The position numbers and the translations under genes were made by a program. Of a stretch of 64,000 nucleotides of DNA, positions 26,001 through 37,665 are shown in pieces. Numbering within the stretch: the stretch's first letter is position 1; every line of letters starts with the position of its first letter. The stretch is from Pocillopora verrucosa (lineage: Eukaryota > Cnidaria > Anthozoa > Scleractinia > Pocilloporidae), in contig NC_089322.1 in assembly GCF_036669915.1 (NCBI RefSeq), positions 16,670,219-16,734,218 on the forward strand. Direction: 5' to 3'. Below the pieces are notes generated by a model. The model had not been told where the DNA came from, made no database searches, and saw only the letters and a list, made by a program, of their open reading frames with translations.

Positions 26001-29000
26001 TATGTGGAGCAGTCTCGTGCATATGATACTAATCCATCAGAAACTGTGAATCCTTGATCACCATGCAAAGTGCTGAACCAGACCCAGCAGGTTTGTATAA
26101 ATATTCATTTGAATGTTCATCTTAAAATAATTCTTCGTTGCGTTATCATTCTTAAGACTTCACGATCAGCTCCCAGGAGATGTAGAAACAAGAGACCCTT
26201 TGCAGAATTAAGAGCGAAAGTGCAACAAGCTACGCCCTCTTCTGATTGAGCTGTACAAAATCTCATGCAGCCTAGGCTGCAGTAACTGATTGCCCTACGC
26301 GCGTCGGGTGATACATTAAAACTTATCCATACGGAGGAAGTAGTCGACTATGCCTTGGTTTAAAGACAGAATCTTGAACCGTGATACGCATTATTTTCAA
26401 GGTTTTCACTACCTATTCTTGTTATTGTTCTTTTACTAACAGGTGATTTACATGACGCGAGGTGCCAGTATTTTTCTTCTAAGACTGATTTCCTTTTTTT
26501 TTATATATATATGAAAAAGTGTTGTTAAAGATATTTATGAATGTGGAAGTCGTATGCGCTCTTTGCAATCGCTTGTAATGCTTTCACGTACGTCAATTGT
26601 GAATTTGAAAGAAATATGTTATTAAAATGATCGGAAACATTAGATTCAGTTGTCTTGTTTCTTTTTTTCCTCGAGTAAATTGCTTTCGCAAAAGTTTTCG
26701 CTGAAATGAAGTTGGTGGTCTACACTTCTCTGCCTTTGGAGCGACTGAGACAAAAATTATTTCAAAAAACCCCCTGCAACAAACCACGGTTCATCCTCGT
26801 TAATTGAACCTGTTTCCTTAACGAATGACTCACAAGGCAGAAATAAGGAGTTCAAAATCTTGCAAGTTAAGGAAATAATAAGGATGATAAAAAAAAAAGG
26901 TAGACTGCACAGTTTCTTTCACTAAGGTTAACGCACATAATCGTACTTAAGTTTTAATTTCTGCCAAGAGAGGATAATCTGTTTCCTCTCTTAAAACTAT
27001 GCCACATAAGATGCCCTTTCTCGGCCCGTATGGAGATACGGGCAATTATAAATCGTGGATTGTTGAGAGTCTTACTTATTTGTTAGGGTATTTGTGAAAT
27101 CTTAACAGCTTTAAAATGAGGAAAGGACCTCCGGCTCTGATTTGTATTCATATGTAAAATTAAAATCCTCAATGAGAGAGGAACGTACAAAGCTTTCACA
27201 GTATAACATACCTTGTTTGCAATTGTTGTCAAAATGACTGCAGTGGCGAAGGAATCAAACTAAGAAAAAAGAAAATTCGTATTCAATGAGACTGGTTTGT
27301 GAGATGTAAACATTTCCTATCAGGTAAATGATTAAACCCTTGCAATAATCAAACAAACAAAACGCCAACGGTGAAGTCAGCCATGTTTCACGAATGTTTA
27401 GGATTTTCCCACAAATGACAGTCTTGCTACGTTTAGTATCGGTGAAAATACCTGTGGTCTTCCTGCCCTTCCAATCATCTGAAGTATTTGTGTTTCTGAG
27501 TACTCTTGAAACACGCCCATGACGTAGTGAGATGTTGACTTGATGATGACCAGATGAGCGGGAAGATTTACCTGACAATGAAACTCTTGTTCAAATTAAT
27601 CTTTGACGAATATTACTTTTTCTAGTGACAAATAAAGATGGGTTTCTTCTGAAGATCCACTCTATGAAATGTTATAGATGCTATCGTATTTTTATTGGGA
27701 AATCGATAAAAAAGACACAAAGAAACAAAACTTACTCCTACAGCCAGAGTACTAGTTGCAACTGAAAAAATAAGGAAAGCAAAAGTACTATAATACTCAG
27801 GTAACAACTTCTTCACTAAGTAAAGGAAGAAATAAGTGAAACATTTGGCTAGAGTAGGGGACCAACATGAAGTCAGAGTTTCTTTGAGCCAGAGAATTTC
27901 CGATCGTGCGGGCTGATGGTCAACAAACTAAGCTCTTTTAAGAGAACTCCGATTGATGAGCTAAGATGTATACTTGGTTCATATGAGACAAACTCCTTGT
28001 TTACTACATGGATAGGCAAGAATGAGTAAAAATTATTCAGGGTCAAAGACTACCCGATAGTCTCCGTGTATACTCACAAAGTACAGGCAAGTCGCCTTTG
28101 ATGAACATTGTTTCAATGTTCCTTCGATCCGTGGGATCGAGTCCTGCATGGTGGTACCCAATCCCACACATCACTAACTCTGCAAAGTAAAGTCGTATGT
28201 GAAAAAAAAGACAAAAGACACTACCAAGACCACGATTAAATTGTCCAAGTACTCAAAATAGTCCTATGAGACAATAACTTTAGGACTGACATCGAGGTGT
28301 TTTCCTACCATGGATACATAGTGTGAAAACTAATTCAAATCACAAATTCACTGATTAAGTTTCGACCCCGCTTTGTTGAAAATAACTTCACCCCCTGTTC
28401 ATTGGCTTTTCATCACAAGCAAAGTGTTTCGCTCGATACATGTCACTCACCTCTCAGTTTAGAATCATGAAGAGAGTTAGCAATCCTCTGAAGCCTATAA
28501 GATAATTAATGTTGTAGTAGATGTAAATAAACTTCTCCTTCACCTTCAATGGGTCGTAACATAACTGTTTCACTGTCGTAAATGTAACATGGCTTTGACA
28601 CTGTTACATGTAAGGCTAATTGTGGTGTTAGTGACTTTATGATAAACGAGTGTTGTTTAACTCGCGATCTATTACAAACAGCCACATTGACTTTTTGATA
28701 CATTTCTCCTTCAGTTATGCAGCTAATTGCTAAACGGAACAGGTCAAACTCTACAGTCCTAACAATTACAATTCGATCGGTTTACCTCTGTCTGTGTTCT
28801 GAGTTCATGATAAAGCGTGCGTCTTTCATAAGCGTCTGTGCTGCTTGCTGAGCACTCTTGCGTGTTGAACAAAACTAGTTTAGAATAAACCGCAATATTA
28901 TTTTTTCAACGCAGGAATATATGCCATTAAACATATTTGTGCATTATCACGAATAACTCCTTCCTTAAACAAGATAAACCTCAACCTTTTTATTTGTAAC

Positions 29001-32000
29001 CATCCGGTATATTTTGCTCACCACAAGAGTAGGTTTCCGATCTGAGTAAGTTTGAATGATGCCACTCAACTTATAATTCAGAGACAAGTCAAATCGGAAG
29101 TCAGAGAAATTATTCCCCTTAGGAAAACCAAGAACAACTTTACGTAGTTTCACTGGTCGGTGTGAATCGTCCATACTGCAAAAGAAGGTATTCAATGAGA
29201 TCAGAGCTTTTAGATCAGTCTAAACGGGAATGCCAAGGTGAGGTAGAGGTGGGGAAAGGGGCGGAAAGGGAGAAGAAATTAGGCTTTCGCCATAATATTT
29301 GTGATATACTTTCCACCCAGTCCTAGAGTCCCATTGGAAGTGGCAAGAAGGGATGGAATTGAATACAACCTCCCCTCCTGTATACTTTTTTCTTTGTTTT
29401 ATTTTACATCTTATAGAAAGCAAATAGTTTTACATAATTGGAACAAAACTTTCATTTCGCAATTCTTGAGTACGAAGAATGCTAGAAGTAAAAAAATTTA
29501 GGACAATTATTTCTTACCTGTAGTGAGATGCAGGAGAGTCAATACCTCCAAGCCAGGCTGAAATCTGTTTTAAACGGAAATATAAACACTTAACCTTATA
29601 TTTTACCCCACAGGGAAGCGTAGGTCAGCTATAAATTTCCCCGAAAAAGCAGTCACTTTCCAAATCTATCCGGAAACAACAATGGTCGAAGCTTTTTTCC
29701 TCGAAGAATTAAGTTTACAGCATTATCACCACTGTTTAGTGAGTGGTCTGCCTGTATTATATTTTTCCTCCAGCTCGAGTCATGTTTCTCTCCCAACTCA
29801 AGCCCTCGACTGTGAAGAAACCTATATGTAACTATTTTGGCCAGTGACCGTACTGAGGAAACTTACATCTTTCACGTTTGGTATGGTAGCTGAGATGGCC
29901 AAAAGTCGCATGCCCGCTATACCAAGACTGCTGGTATTTCCTGAAGTGCTGCAGCGGGTCATAGTGGATTGAACGGTCTTCATACGGCTGATGACAGCTT
30001 CAACAGTGGCTCCTCTTGCGTCATCGTTAATAAGATGAACCTAAAATATTAGGGAGTATGGATAGCAAATTGCTTCCTATTTTGAATTTTCTCAAGTTTT
30101 AACTCGATAAAGCCCCAAAAAAGATTACTCAAGGATTAAGTTATAAGTTCAAGCCTTTCTCGAAGTTAGATATAAAGTAATGAATAATCCTGTTACTATC
30201 AAACAAATTATGTTAATCATGTTGGATCAATAGGATTTGCGCGTTCATTGCGTCCAGTCATAACCCTGTTGCAGTTCAAAGTCAGGTACCTCATCAATGA
30301 GAAAAAGCTTGACTGACTGCACGAGGGATCTGTTGTCTCTCCACTTTCTTGTCATGCTGTCCCATTTTTCCTGTTGATCGAAAGGGAAAAAAAGACTTCA
30401 ATGATGCTGAGACTTTACCTGACTGACTGATCGAATAACTAACTGATAACTGACTGAGTGGCTGACAAACCAACGGACTGAGTGGCTGACAAACCAACGG
30501 ACTGAATGGCTAGCCGGCTGAATGATCGAATGACTAACTGATAACTGACTGACTGGCTGACTGATAACTGACTGACTGGCTGACAGACCAACTGACTGAC
30601 TGGCTGACAGACCAACTGACTGAGTGACTGGCCGGCTAAGTTATCGAAAAACTAACTAATAACTTACTGACTGGCTGACACACGAACTGAACTACTGACT
30701 ACCGAAAGGGGGTAAGTTTCTAAAGAAACTACAGGACTACGTCAGTGGGGGGTATTTAAGATAATTGGTTTTATCAACTGAGTTGATAATGTAAACTGAC
30801 CACCGTAAAGACTCAACTACCTACTGACGTTTCGACTCAGTAAACAAATGACTGGTTAACTGGCTCGTCAGGCGACCAATGTCCATGTATGCTTATGGTA
30901 CGATCGATCGTTGGACTTACAGGAGTGGTCATTATCACATGGACGCTCTGCAGTTCATAGAGGTCATCCAACTCACTATCGCCTGTTACTTCTTTGCATC
31001 TTAAGCCAAACGGTCCAAATTTAGTCGACCAGTCAGTGAAGCGTTCACTGCATAATGCCTTCATAGGGGCCACTGTGCATGAGGAAAATCAGGCGGAAAG
31101 ACTTAATTTATATCTTAACTGAGCGTTAAAAAATTAACACGAAAATGACGTTGGAAATAATATAAGAAACGTGATGCATATTTACGAACGCAATCGTCTC
31201 AAAATTCATGTTGAATTTATTCAGTGAAAGGCCGGAAGACAAGCCTTATAAAGCTACATTATCAGCTCTTTGAGATTTTATTGTTGTATCTACATAGACA
31301 CTTACTATAAACTACTTTAGCTGTACTTAGTCCTCCCTCACAGTTCATAAGAAGACGAATAACAGCAAGCTCAAAAATTACTGTTTTTCCAGAACCTGTT
31401 GGAGCGCACACCACAAGAGGTCTATCGGTGTACATCACCTGTTATTAAAAGGTAAAGCTTCAGAACTTGGTGAAACGACACAGGCAGTAGCATCCTTACC
31501 TACATATACTACTTTAACAGACCTCCACTACAAATAGATTGACAAGCTCCGATTGTTATGTTTCAAGCATTGCTTCTGATGTATCAAAAACTACCTTTTA
31601 CCTTGATGACAGGTACAAGTGGTGCAACACAGAATGCCCATCAAGGCAACAATGATAATGACACTATGCCTCCAGTATCGAAAACAAACAAAAGAATAAA
31701 AAAACAAGAAATTGAGAAGGAGAGAAGAAAAGGAGAAGAAACAAGGGAAAATTATGCGATCGTGTTAGCTGCCATGTACGGCTGTTTCGGCCTTATTAGG
31801 CCTCAAAAGCCAAGCATTGCTGTGTCAAGAAGAGTAGATTGGAATCTTTGAGAATGTTCATTCAAATCAATATCAGTTGTTACCATTCATCTCACATATT
31901 GGCATCACTTTAATATGACTATAAGGAGGCTCTTAGCTGAGTTCATGACCTGGCCCCTCTTTGTAGCTCTTATACATCATTTCTCCTCCCTATCAGATTT

Positions 32001-35000
32001 CCCACGAAAAGACTCTCATGTTAATTACCGCAATGTTAGAGCAAGGCTTACCTCGTCAAATACTTTTGACTGCACGATGTTAAAGTAGGGAAATTTGCTA
32101 AATACTGAACGAAATGGGTTGGCTTTGTATGATCAAGGAAAGTTACAGATGCTCAACATATATACTTTTCAGAACTTCAACTGGATAATATCAATTTATG
32201 TTATGAGTTACCAAGATAAACCTTTTATCCGAAGTTTAAGCGGACTGGGATATTCTTTTAAAGTTTTCCATCGGAAAGATCGATCATTTTCAACTACGAA
32301 ACTTTCTTTCGAAACAAACCGCGATTCTCTTTCCTCTGGTACCGACTCTAGTATTCCGACCGTTTACATTTACCTGCGAGCAGTATAATAAACGCTATTC
32401 TGATCTCATCATTGCAAGTTTAACTCGTTGAAAATTGTTTTCTTACTTAACTATTGAAAGTGTTCCTATTTTTAGAGAGGATACGTATCTCATTGACAGA
32501 GCGAAGCCCTATCCCTGCATTCGGGTTCTCAGGTTGATCTCCATAGTCTAAGGAGCAGATAAATTACAGGTTTGCTTGAGATAAAAGACAAGGTGAGATA
32601 AATATTTATTGAAATTAAACTACTAATGCGTCTGTCACTATTGATCCACCGAGATTGAAGCCTACAGACCGAGTCCTGTTTTTGTCGTTTTCACGTTTTT
32701 CAGGCAAGTGAAGGCAGGTGCAATGTACTCCCGTCACGCGTGAGTAATGCGTGGCTCTCGGTAGAAAACACATTTCTGAAAGCTATGCCAATAGTGTAGA
32801 CCTGTGTTTGACATCTATTAATTTGCAAAATTGTCTGAATTTCTAAAGCCATTATATATGACAGCATTCAACAACACACTAAGACAAGAGTAACAAAAAA
32901 CATGGCGTTTCACCTGGTATAAAAAGTTGAGCTGGAGTGTCAAAGTTATGCCGTGGGACTGAGGCCAAATAAAAGCTTTGATTATTTTCTTCTTCAGGGA
33001 CATCATCTTGAAAAGCAAAACCTGACAAAAAATAATTTAAGAAAAAATGAAACTTGATATGGTTTATTCGAAAAACGTTGCTATGTGTGCACTCATTCCT
33101 GATCAAGATTCATCTAGCATTACGGATTAAGCTTAAAATGCTGGGAAAATAATATTTTTTTGAGTGTTAGTTTTCAAACCTGATCAGTTAAGGTTACTAC
33201 ATGCTTCAGTTTTCCAAATAAGTGAACTACAGGTGATTCTGAGCCCAATTTTGCGTTTTGGTAATATCGTAAAACCTGTAACCAAACATCAAAAGTGTTC
33301 TTTAGCAAGTCATCTTCGGGACTAACAGGACACAAAGATTCAGAAATCATGGGTAAAAGTGACCAATTTTTTTTACTTCTTATATTAATATTACTTCTCG
33401 AAATATTTAAACACCATGCAATACAATGTAGTAGCACTAATTCAGGAAAGCCTAAGAGCCTTTGCCTGTTGTACGACATCTTAAGAGCACAACATAAGAG
33501 AGCTATTGTACCTTCTGAATCTTCCATGTCCAGTTCAGACGCATTGAACGGAGCACCACGTAAATGAAAGTCACTGTGTTGAGTAAAGAGCTCTGGTGAA
33601 TCTTGTACCACTACTTCATGCGCATTATCAGCTTCTTCTTCATCGTATAACAACGATGGTTGTAAATACCTGGATTGGGTGCGCTGCGAGCTGCTTACAA
33701 ACCACTCGCTTTCTTTCTGGTTCCATTGCCTAGCAAAGCTGTTTGGAGTTGATGCTTGTGTAACAAACGATGATGAGTCCATAGAGTTGGACGAAGTTTT
33801 AAATCTCCTGTTGTTGAAATAGTCGGCGTTTGAACGGAAAAGTTGTGTGGAAGTGAGATCGTTTTGGGACATTTGTGACTGTATGTCGTCTAACATTGGC
33901 GGGGATGGAGGTGGTATTTGGACAGTTCGACGTGTTGCTTTAAAAGGAGGCCTGTAAGACAAATGTTACAGCTTGTTACAAAAATCTTTCCACTAAGCAG
34001 CTGTCTTACAGTTTTTATACAGACTGCGTTTCCGCTATTGATCTTTCCTGTTTTCTCACAAAAACAGCATGTCTGTTTTCCTACATTTCGGTTGAACATA
34101 AAACTTTCCGAGTCATGGCTTAATTTGATTTCGTTTTCGTTTCCTTGTTTAATTTTAACCAGAGACACGGCCGAGAAAAACTGTCAAAATGAATTAAAAC
34201 ATTACAAATATGACTCTTTCGCCATCAGTGAATACTGTCAAAAGAACTCCTGCTTCGTCCAAAAAAGTGAATGAACAAATAAATGAAATATAGAAGAAAA
34301 CATTACTTTTTAATTTTTAAAAGCAGTAGACCGCACTCTTTCCAATAATGCACCCAAAAAGTTTGTAAAACAGTCCTTTCTGCTTCGAACTGCTGTGACT
34401 TACAATCGATTATTTCCGTATGTTCTACCAACATACCAGGTAGATTATTTACCAAGTAAACAAAGAGTGATTGGATTCTCAACCATCCAAATACGTGTAC
34501 ATGGTTATAGTAAGGGTTAATTTGTTCCATTTTCCAAACACACAGAGCTTAATATTTTGATAGCGTGAATAACGAGAGAAGCCATTAAGTGTTTAGGTAA
34601 GTTTGAGTTTTGGAAGCCATTCACAGTCATAAACATAAACCTGGGAAGGACAAAAGGCTTTCTTGGTCTGATGAATATTAACAACAGTGACTGCAAAAAT
34701 TCTGCTGAAGGACTAATTGGTTTTTTTTTAACTTAAGCCTGGGAATATTTCACCTCTATCATAAGTCATTTACAGGTAATACGAAAGTCCAGCACAGATT
34801 ATTTAGGCGTTTCCTACCGCAATTTAATGCATGAAAAACAAGTTTAAATAACGCTAATTTCGATTAATTACAAAGGTAATTATTTCATCTATGCATGCAT
34901 GATATATATCGATGAAGATGAACATCGAAAGATTAGAACATGTAACCTCCAGATAAAAACGTTTGAAAAGGAGTTTATAGGAAAAAATTCTTAAACTTAA

Positions 35001-35092
35001 AAAGATGCGAACGTAATTTGTTACTTGAAGTAAAATACTTACACAAAGCCTTGTTTGATATGTCGGGCTTGAGAATTCTGTGGTAGTTCCAT
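14040..35092 (-). CDS. HFM1: HFM1/MER3 meiotic ATP-dependent DNA helicase
   Basis: HFM1 (yeast Mer3) is a Ski2-like 3'-5' helicase that promotes meiotic crossovers. Exons chain in phase from an ATG at 35092: 35043-35092, 33512-33951, 32914-33021, 32485-32547, 32052-32122, 31306-31438, 30921-31072, 30290-30370, 29867-30040, 29518-29564, 29022-29175, 28786-28874, 28451-28494, 28078-28179, 27736-27761, 27452-27571, 27212-27259, 20381-20427, 19908-20041, 19425-19472, 18945-19025, 18426-18517, 18220-18326, 18025-18072, 17873-17936, 17403-17439, 17126-17207, 16990-17036, 16028-16113, 15892-15924, 15756-15806, 14819-14979, 14557-14663 and, less surely, 14040-14084. Motif I is APTGSGKT, motif II DEVH (split by an intron), motif III SAT, motif VI QMIGRAGRPQ; winged-helix and Sec63-like parts follow (HLIEHLNAEIVLNTITDV, NRHPPFGSQ). 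The 440-bp second exon is poorly conserved, serine-rich and probably disordered. Roughly 1040 residues are resolved versus about 1435 in human; the C-terminus is uncertain. Confidence 0.93.
14380..14514. repeat. Diverged copy of the 53-bp-arm hairpin element
   Basis: Left arm about 14380-14431 and right arm about 14464-14514 are imperfect inverted repeats. They share their sequence (GGATCAAT.., ACCTACCCC.., ..GGGGTAGGTG) with the perfect hairpin at 38476-38622. It lies in an HFM1 intron. Confidence 0.75.
16594..16690. repeat. Inverted-repeat element in HFM1 intron
   Basis: CTCTCTGATTGGCT near 16598 pairs with AGAGCCAATCAGA near 16672, and internal AATCGCACTATTTTATGC/TATAAATCGG sequence adds to the foldback. 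It has the size and AT-content of a short non-autonomous DNA transposon, with no coding content. Confidence 0.5.
20884..20891. promoter_or_regulatory. CRE palindrome upstream of nested gene
   Basis: TGACGTCA, the full cAMP-response-element palindrome bound by CREB/ATF/CREM factors, lies about 55 bp before the ATG at 20945. This is a promoter-like position for the nested gene. It is directly visible; its function is inferred. Confidence 0.5.
20945..25671 (+). CDS. Nested unrecognised gene: tandem-exon repeat protein with proline-rich end
   Basis: This gene lies wholly inside HFM1 intron 20428-27211 on the opposite strand. Proposed exons, all phase-compatible: 20945-21049 (start exon, 35 codons, MPFVTLWQALFAVSEIMKG...), 21491-21652, 21774-21932, 22355-22516, 22668-22829, 22981-23085, 23423-23484, 23755-23812, 24079-24271 and 24995-25671; about 614 aa. 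The middle exons are tandem copies of a 53-54-codon charged module, phase 0 at both ends. The module carries PERxNEKD, a cysteine, AERVPxPE, GCxPE and DxDDRKE. The last two exons are arginine-, proline- and asparagine-rich with repeated NNWPTP and VGPFPG blocks. There is no signal peptide or known domain. I recognise no family; function unknown. Sharp splice signals, intact phase and codon-level repeat conservation argue that it is real. Confidence 0.62.
21291..23215 (+). repeat. Tandem array of eight exon-plus-intron units
   Basis: Units repeat every 282-313 bp and include both the exon and its intron (shared GTATTATCAAGTTT donor flank, GGGATCCAT, and CACGTTTGTTTCCAC..CACAG acceptor flank). 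Exon starts are at 21491, 21774, 22073, 22355, 22668 and 22981. A 5' relic ends at 21342 (GACAGGAAAGAG then GTGTTATT) and a 3' relic lies about 23192-23215. Four units are fully open, one is open only to a shortened donor, one is dead and two are fragments. Confidence 0.85.
22073..22202 (+). pseudogene. Dead repeat exon (third full unit)
   Basis: This copy aligns to its neighbours at both ends, but an internal deletion removes the PERxNEKD region. A stop codon appears in frame, and the donor reads GAAAGAGATATC instead of GAAAGAGGTATT, so the GT is lost. It should be skipped in the mRNA; because neighbours are phase 0, skipping keeps the frame. Confidence 0.7.
24390..24920 (+). other. Degenerate CAAC/GCAACA-rich intron stretch
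   Basis: Intron between two exons of the nested gene. Motifs resembling CAACGGAATG, GCAACACA and CAACGCAACA recur irregularly, suggesting a decayed tandem repeat. Long ORFs here are by-products of the stop-poor composition. Confidence 0.4.
25672..27211. other. Rest of HFM1 host intron, no further exon seen
   Basis: It contains a near-repeat of the nested gene's 3' end (CCAGACCCAGCAGGTTTGTA near 26081 against CCATACCCAACAGGTTTGTA near 25651), perhaps a duplicated terminal piece. No other supported feature was found. Confidence 0.45.
30415..30680 (+). repeat. CTGA-based minisatellite in HFM1 intron
   Basis: Irregular tandem arrangement of CTGACTGACTGGCTGACAGACCAA-like units built from the tetramer CTGA. 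It lies in the intron immediately upstream (in gene direction) of the exon at 30290-30370. Confidence 0.8.
30690..30850. repeat. Short inverted-repeat element, family C copy
   Basis: Contains TTTCTAAAGAAACT and TTTTATCAACTGAGTTGATAATGTAAACTGACCACCGTAAAGA, shared with elements at 42.7, 47.1 and 50.7 kb. ORFs crossing it are not coding. Confidence 0.65.
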
Positions 35093-35290
35093 GGGTCAAG
35101 GTGGACTGAGCTGCGTAAACTTTATTTTCCTTTTAACATATCCCCTGAAAGACAAAGTACAAATATCATGTTAATATCGGACACAAATCATTGCACTCAG
35201 ACACAACTTCGGCAAATTAGAAACGACTTCCGAGATGCGGATAATTAAAAATTGAATTCAAGTTTGAAACAATATCTTACCTTGGTATAA
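35093..35290 (-). promoter_or_regulatory. HFM1 5' UTR with a probable UTR intron
   Basis: On the minus strand an acceptor CTTTCAG near 35147 precedes the ATG-containing exon. A donor-like CAAGGTAAGA near 35280 suggests a short upstream non-coding exon, placing the transcription start near 35.3-35.5 kb. Confidence 0.45.
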
Positions 35291-35444
35291 TAACGAGCAA
35301 TTAGATTTCTACGAAAGGCAAGTGCACGGTTTCCTTCTCATGATGGCTATTTGAGATTATAGAGCGGAAAGAAGCACAGAAAAAACTACCGTAGTTCAGT
35401 TTGTATTTGTAACAAAATTTGTTTTGCGCCTGGACAAGTTTCAG

Positions 35445-35457
35445 TTTTGGCGGGAAA
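35445..35457 (+). promoter_or_regulatory. E2F consensus site upstream of HFM1
   Basis: TTTTGGCGGGAAA is the textbook E2F/DP site (TTGGCGGGAAA core). It lies about 350 bp upstream of the HFM1 ATG and close to the inferred transcription start, consistent with expression in cells entering premeiotic S phase. Confidence 0.55.
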
Positions 35458-35699
35458 AAGCGTGCACGGGATGCCACTTCGCCGCGACAAATGATAAACC
35501 GTGGGGAGTGGGGCAAGGGACTTATTGGCTTTTTCAAAGATTATTGCTCTTGCATCTATAATTTTAATTAAAAAAACTCAGTAATAAAAAGAAAAGAGGA
35601 TAAACACAAACAATTGTCATGCGGGACGATCTATTCAGTATTACCAAGCTTTCACTTCTTTTCAGATATTCGTCACAACTTGGAGGAAAGCCAATAGTC

Positions 35700-35910
35700 T
35701 TAACCCTTAACCCCCATAAGTGATGAAAATGAAACTTCTCCCAATAATATCCATACATTATCCGGCAAACAGGCTATGAGAATACTCTAACTTATCAGGT
35801 AGAAGATGTTACCTTAATCTAACTCCAAATTCTCTCAACTAAATTGCAAGGAAATCTGAAGAAGCTAGGAGGGAGAATTATGGACGAGATCTTTGGAGTT
35901 TTAGGGTTAA
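35700..35910. repeat. Short inverted-repeat element, family A copy
   Basis: Begins TTAACCCTTAACCCCCATAAGTGATGA and ends GGAGTTTTAGGGTTAA, i.e. terminal inverted repeats around about 200 bp of AT-rich DNA without coding capacity. Same family as 54701-54893 (inverted) and 56310-56516. Confidence 0.75.
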
Positions 35911-37665
35911 AATAGTTTGCCCGGAGAAAGACAAAAAAAGAGTCATTAAAAAAACCAAGATGGACGGAGGATGGTTAAAAACGGACAAGATCAATACGTA
36001 TTGCAATTTTCAGCCTGAATCGTATATGCTATTATCTGCAAAATACGAAAGCCCAGTATCACTCTGTATATGATAGCTCTTTTAAGCCCCGTTTCGAAGG
36101 GTTGAATAAAGGCTTTCCTTTAGAAATATCTGGAATGTTCGTCGTTCCTTGGAGGGGTAAGATATGGCTAACTGCTAACGCTGAAGGTGATAAAAGTTAA
36201 ACTGGCAACTTCAGAAGTTGTCAAAGTATCTTTACGGAGTTCAATTACGTTTTCTAGCATGTTCAATTTCAGTAAGTACGACGAAGCTCAATAGTAAACG
36301 GCGCCGTTGACTGTTTCGTTCCGTCTTACAAGGTGAACGCCTAGGATAGGCTTTAGGTTTCCCATCTCAAAATATTAATGAGAACCATTGCCACATTTGT
36401 CACGCAAATGCTTTTTTTTTCTGAATTTATATTACTTAGAATAGGTTGTCTAAATATGATAGACTTTCAAGCAAAAAATTTTAAGAAGGAATAGAATAGA
36501 CGTCTTCCTCACTATTGACTACTAAAAACGTTGTCTGTGTCAATTGCATGTAGTTTATTCTTTCCTGTTTGTTCTTATTGGAGGTTAGAGGGAAATGGGT
36601 CACGCCTATAAAGCAAGATTCTGGTATCCTTTTATCAAAGAGCACCCAATCATTAGGAATACCACCCTTCCACCCCCCCCCCCCCCAAAAAAAGGGAAAA
36701 AATCCTGGGCTATGCTATTGGAGCAGATTGATTTCCCTGCCTAGGCTGTAAAACCGGGGCATTGATCTCTAACATTTTATAAATGTCTAATTAAACTCAG
36801 TTTAAAACTAACCAGACCATTTATTCTTCCTCTTATTGCACAAAATACCAAAAACACAATCTTATTTTGAAATCTTAACACATGCAAAATAAACTTTGAG
36901 TGTTTTGTTCTTCAACACTTTGCAGTGTCAGTTGAGTCTTTTCCAACTCAGAAAGCATATTATAGGTTGATCCTTCTTTATTTTATGTTGAAATATTTCT
37001 TTGAGGTAGTGTTGATCTTGTATAGTTGACACAGCTACTCACTCAAAGCAAGGCTTTGCATCATGTGGTGCTATGGCTACTGGTTTCCTTCATTGAGTAT
37101 TTTCCTGTGATAATAATAACTTTATTTATAAAAGTGTATGTGTAAAACTAAATTAAAAAATAACTCTATGTAAATTTGTTTGTGAATATATGAATCACAA
37201 GCCCTTACAATAGCATCACATTAAAAGAGAATAACAAAAATAATGATAATAATTCATGCACATAAGGTGCATTTACAATTTACATCATCCAAAAAACAAA
37301 ACAGAAAGAGTTTAACACAAAGTAACATATTCTCCAAGTTACCAACTGGCAAAAGGAACACACAGAGACACATACCACATCCCTTTTCGAAGCCAAATCC
37401 TTGCTAACTAACAAAAAGTCTAGATCATAGGAATATAAACCCTAAGTGGACAATCCACCAATTGACAAATGTCCACCTATAAGTACTGGTAATCAGAAAG
37501 ATTTGTCTCTTGAAAATTTTGCCTACACAGGTAAGGATTGCAACAGAGAAGCTAAAGAAAAGAGGTAGTGTTAGTCTCTGGTCATAACCTTACACCCCAG
37601 GGGCACAAGAGAGGATTGATGATAAGAATGATGTACACTTGAATTTTGAAAGAATAGAGGATTTA
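35911..37665. other. Intergenic DNA and MIC19 3' UTR
   Basis: No gene in 35.9-37.1 kb. A C-run is at about 36671-36686 beside an A-run. A minus-strand AATAAA at 37121-37126 is a plausible poly(A) signal for MIC19. Confidence 0.55.

Noticed and set aside
30415..30680. CRISPR-like array
   Set aside because: Units are contiguous tetramer-based tandem repeats without unique spacers, in a eukaryotic intron.
33174..33511. Open frame continuing HFM1 exon 2
   Set aside because: A phase-1 donor at 33511 joins perfectly to 33021; the continuation has intron-like composition. Kept only as a possible retained intron.
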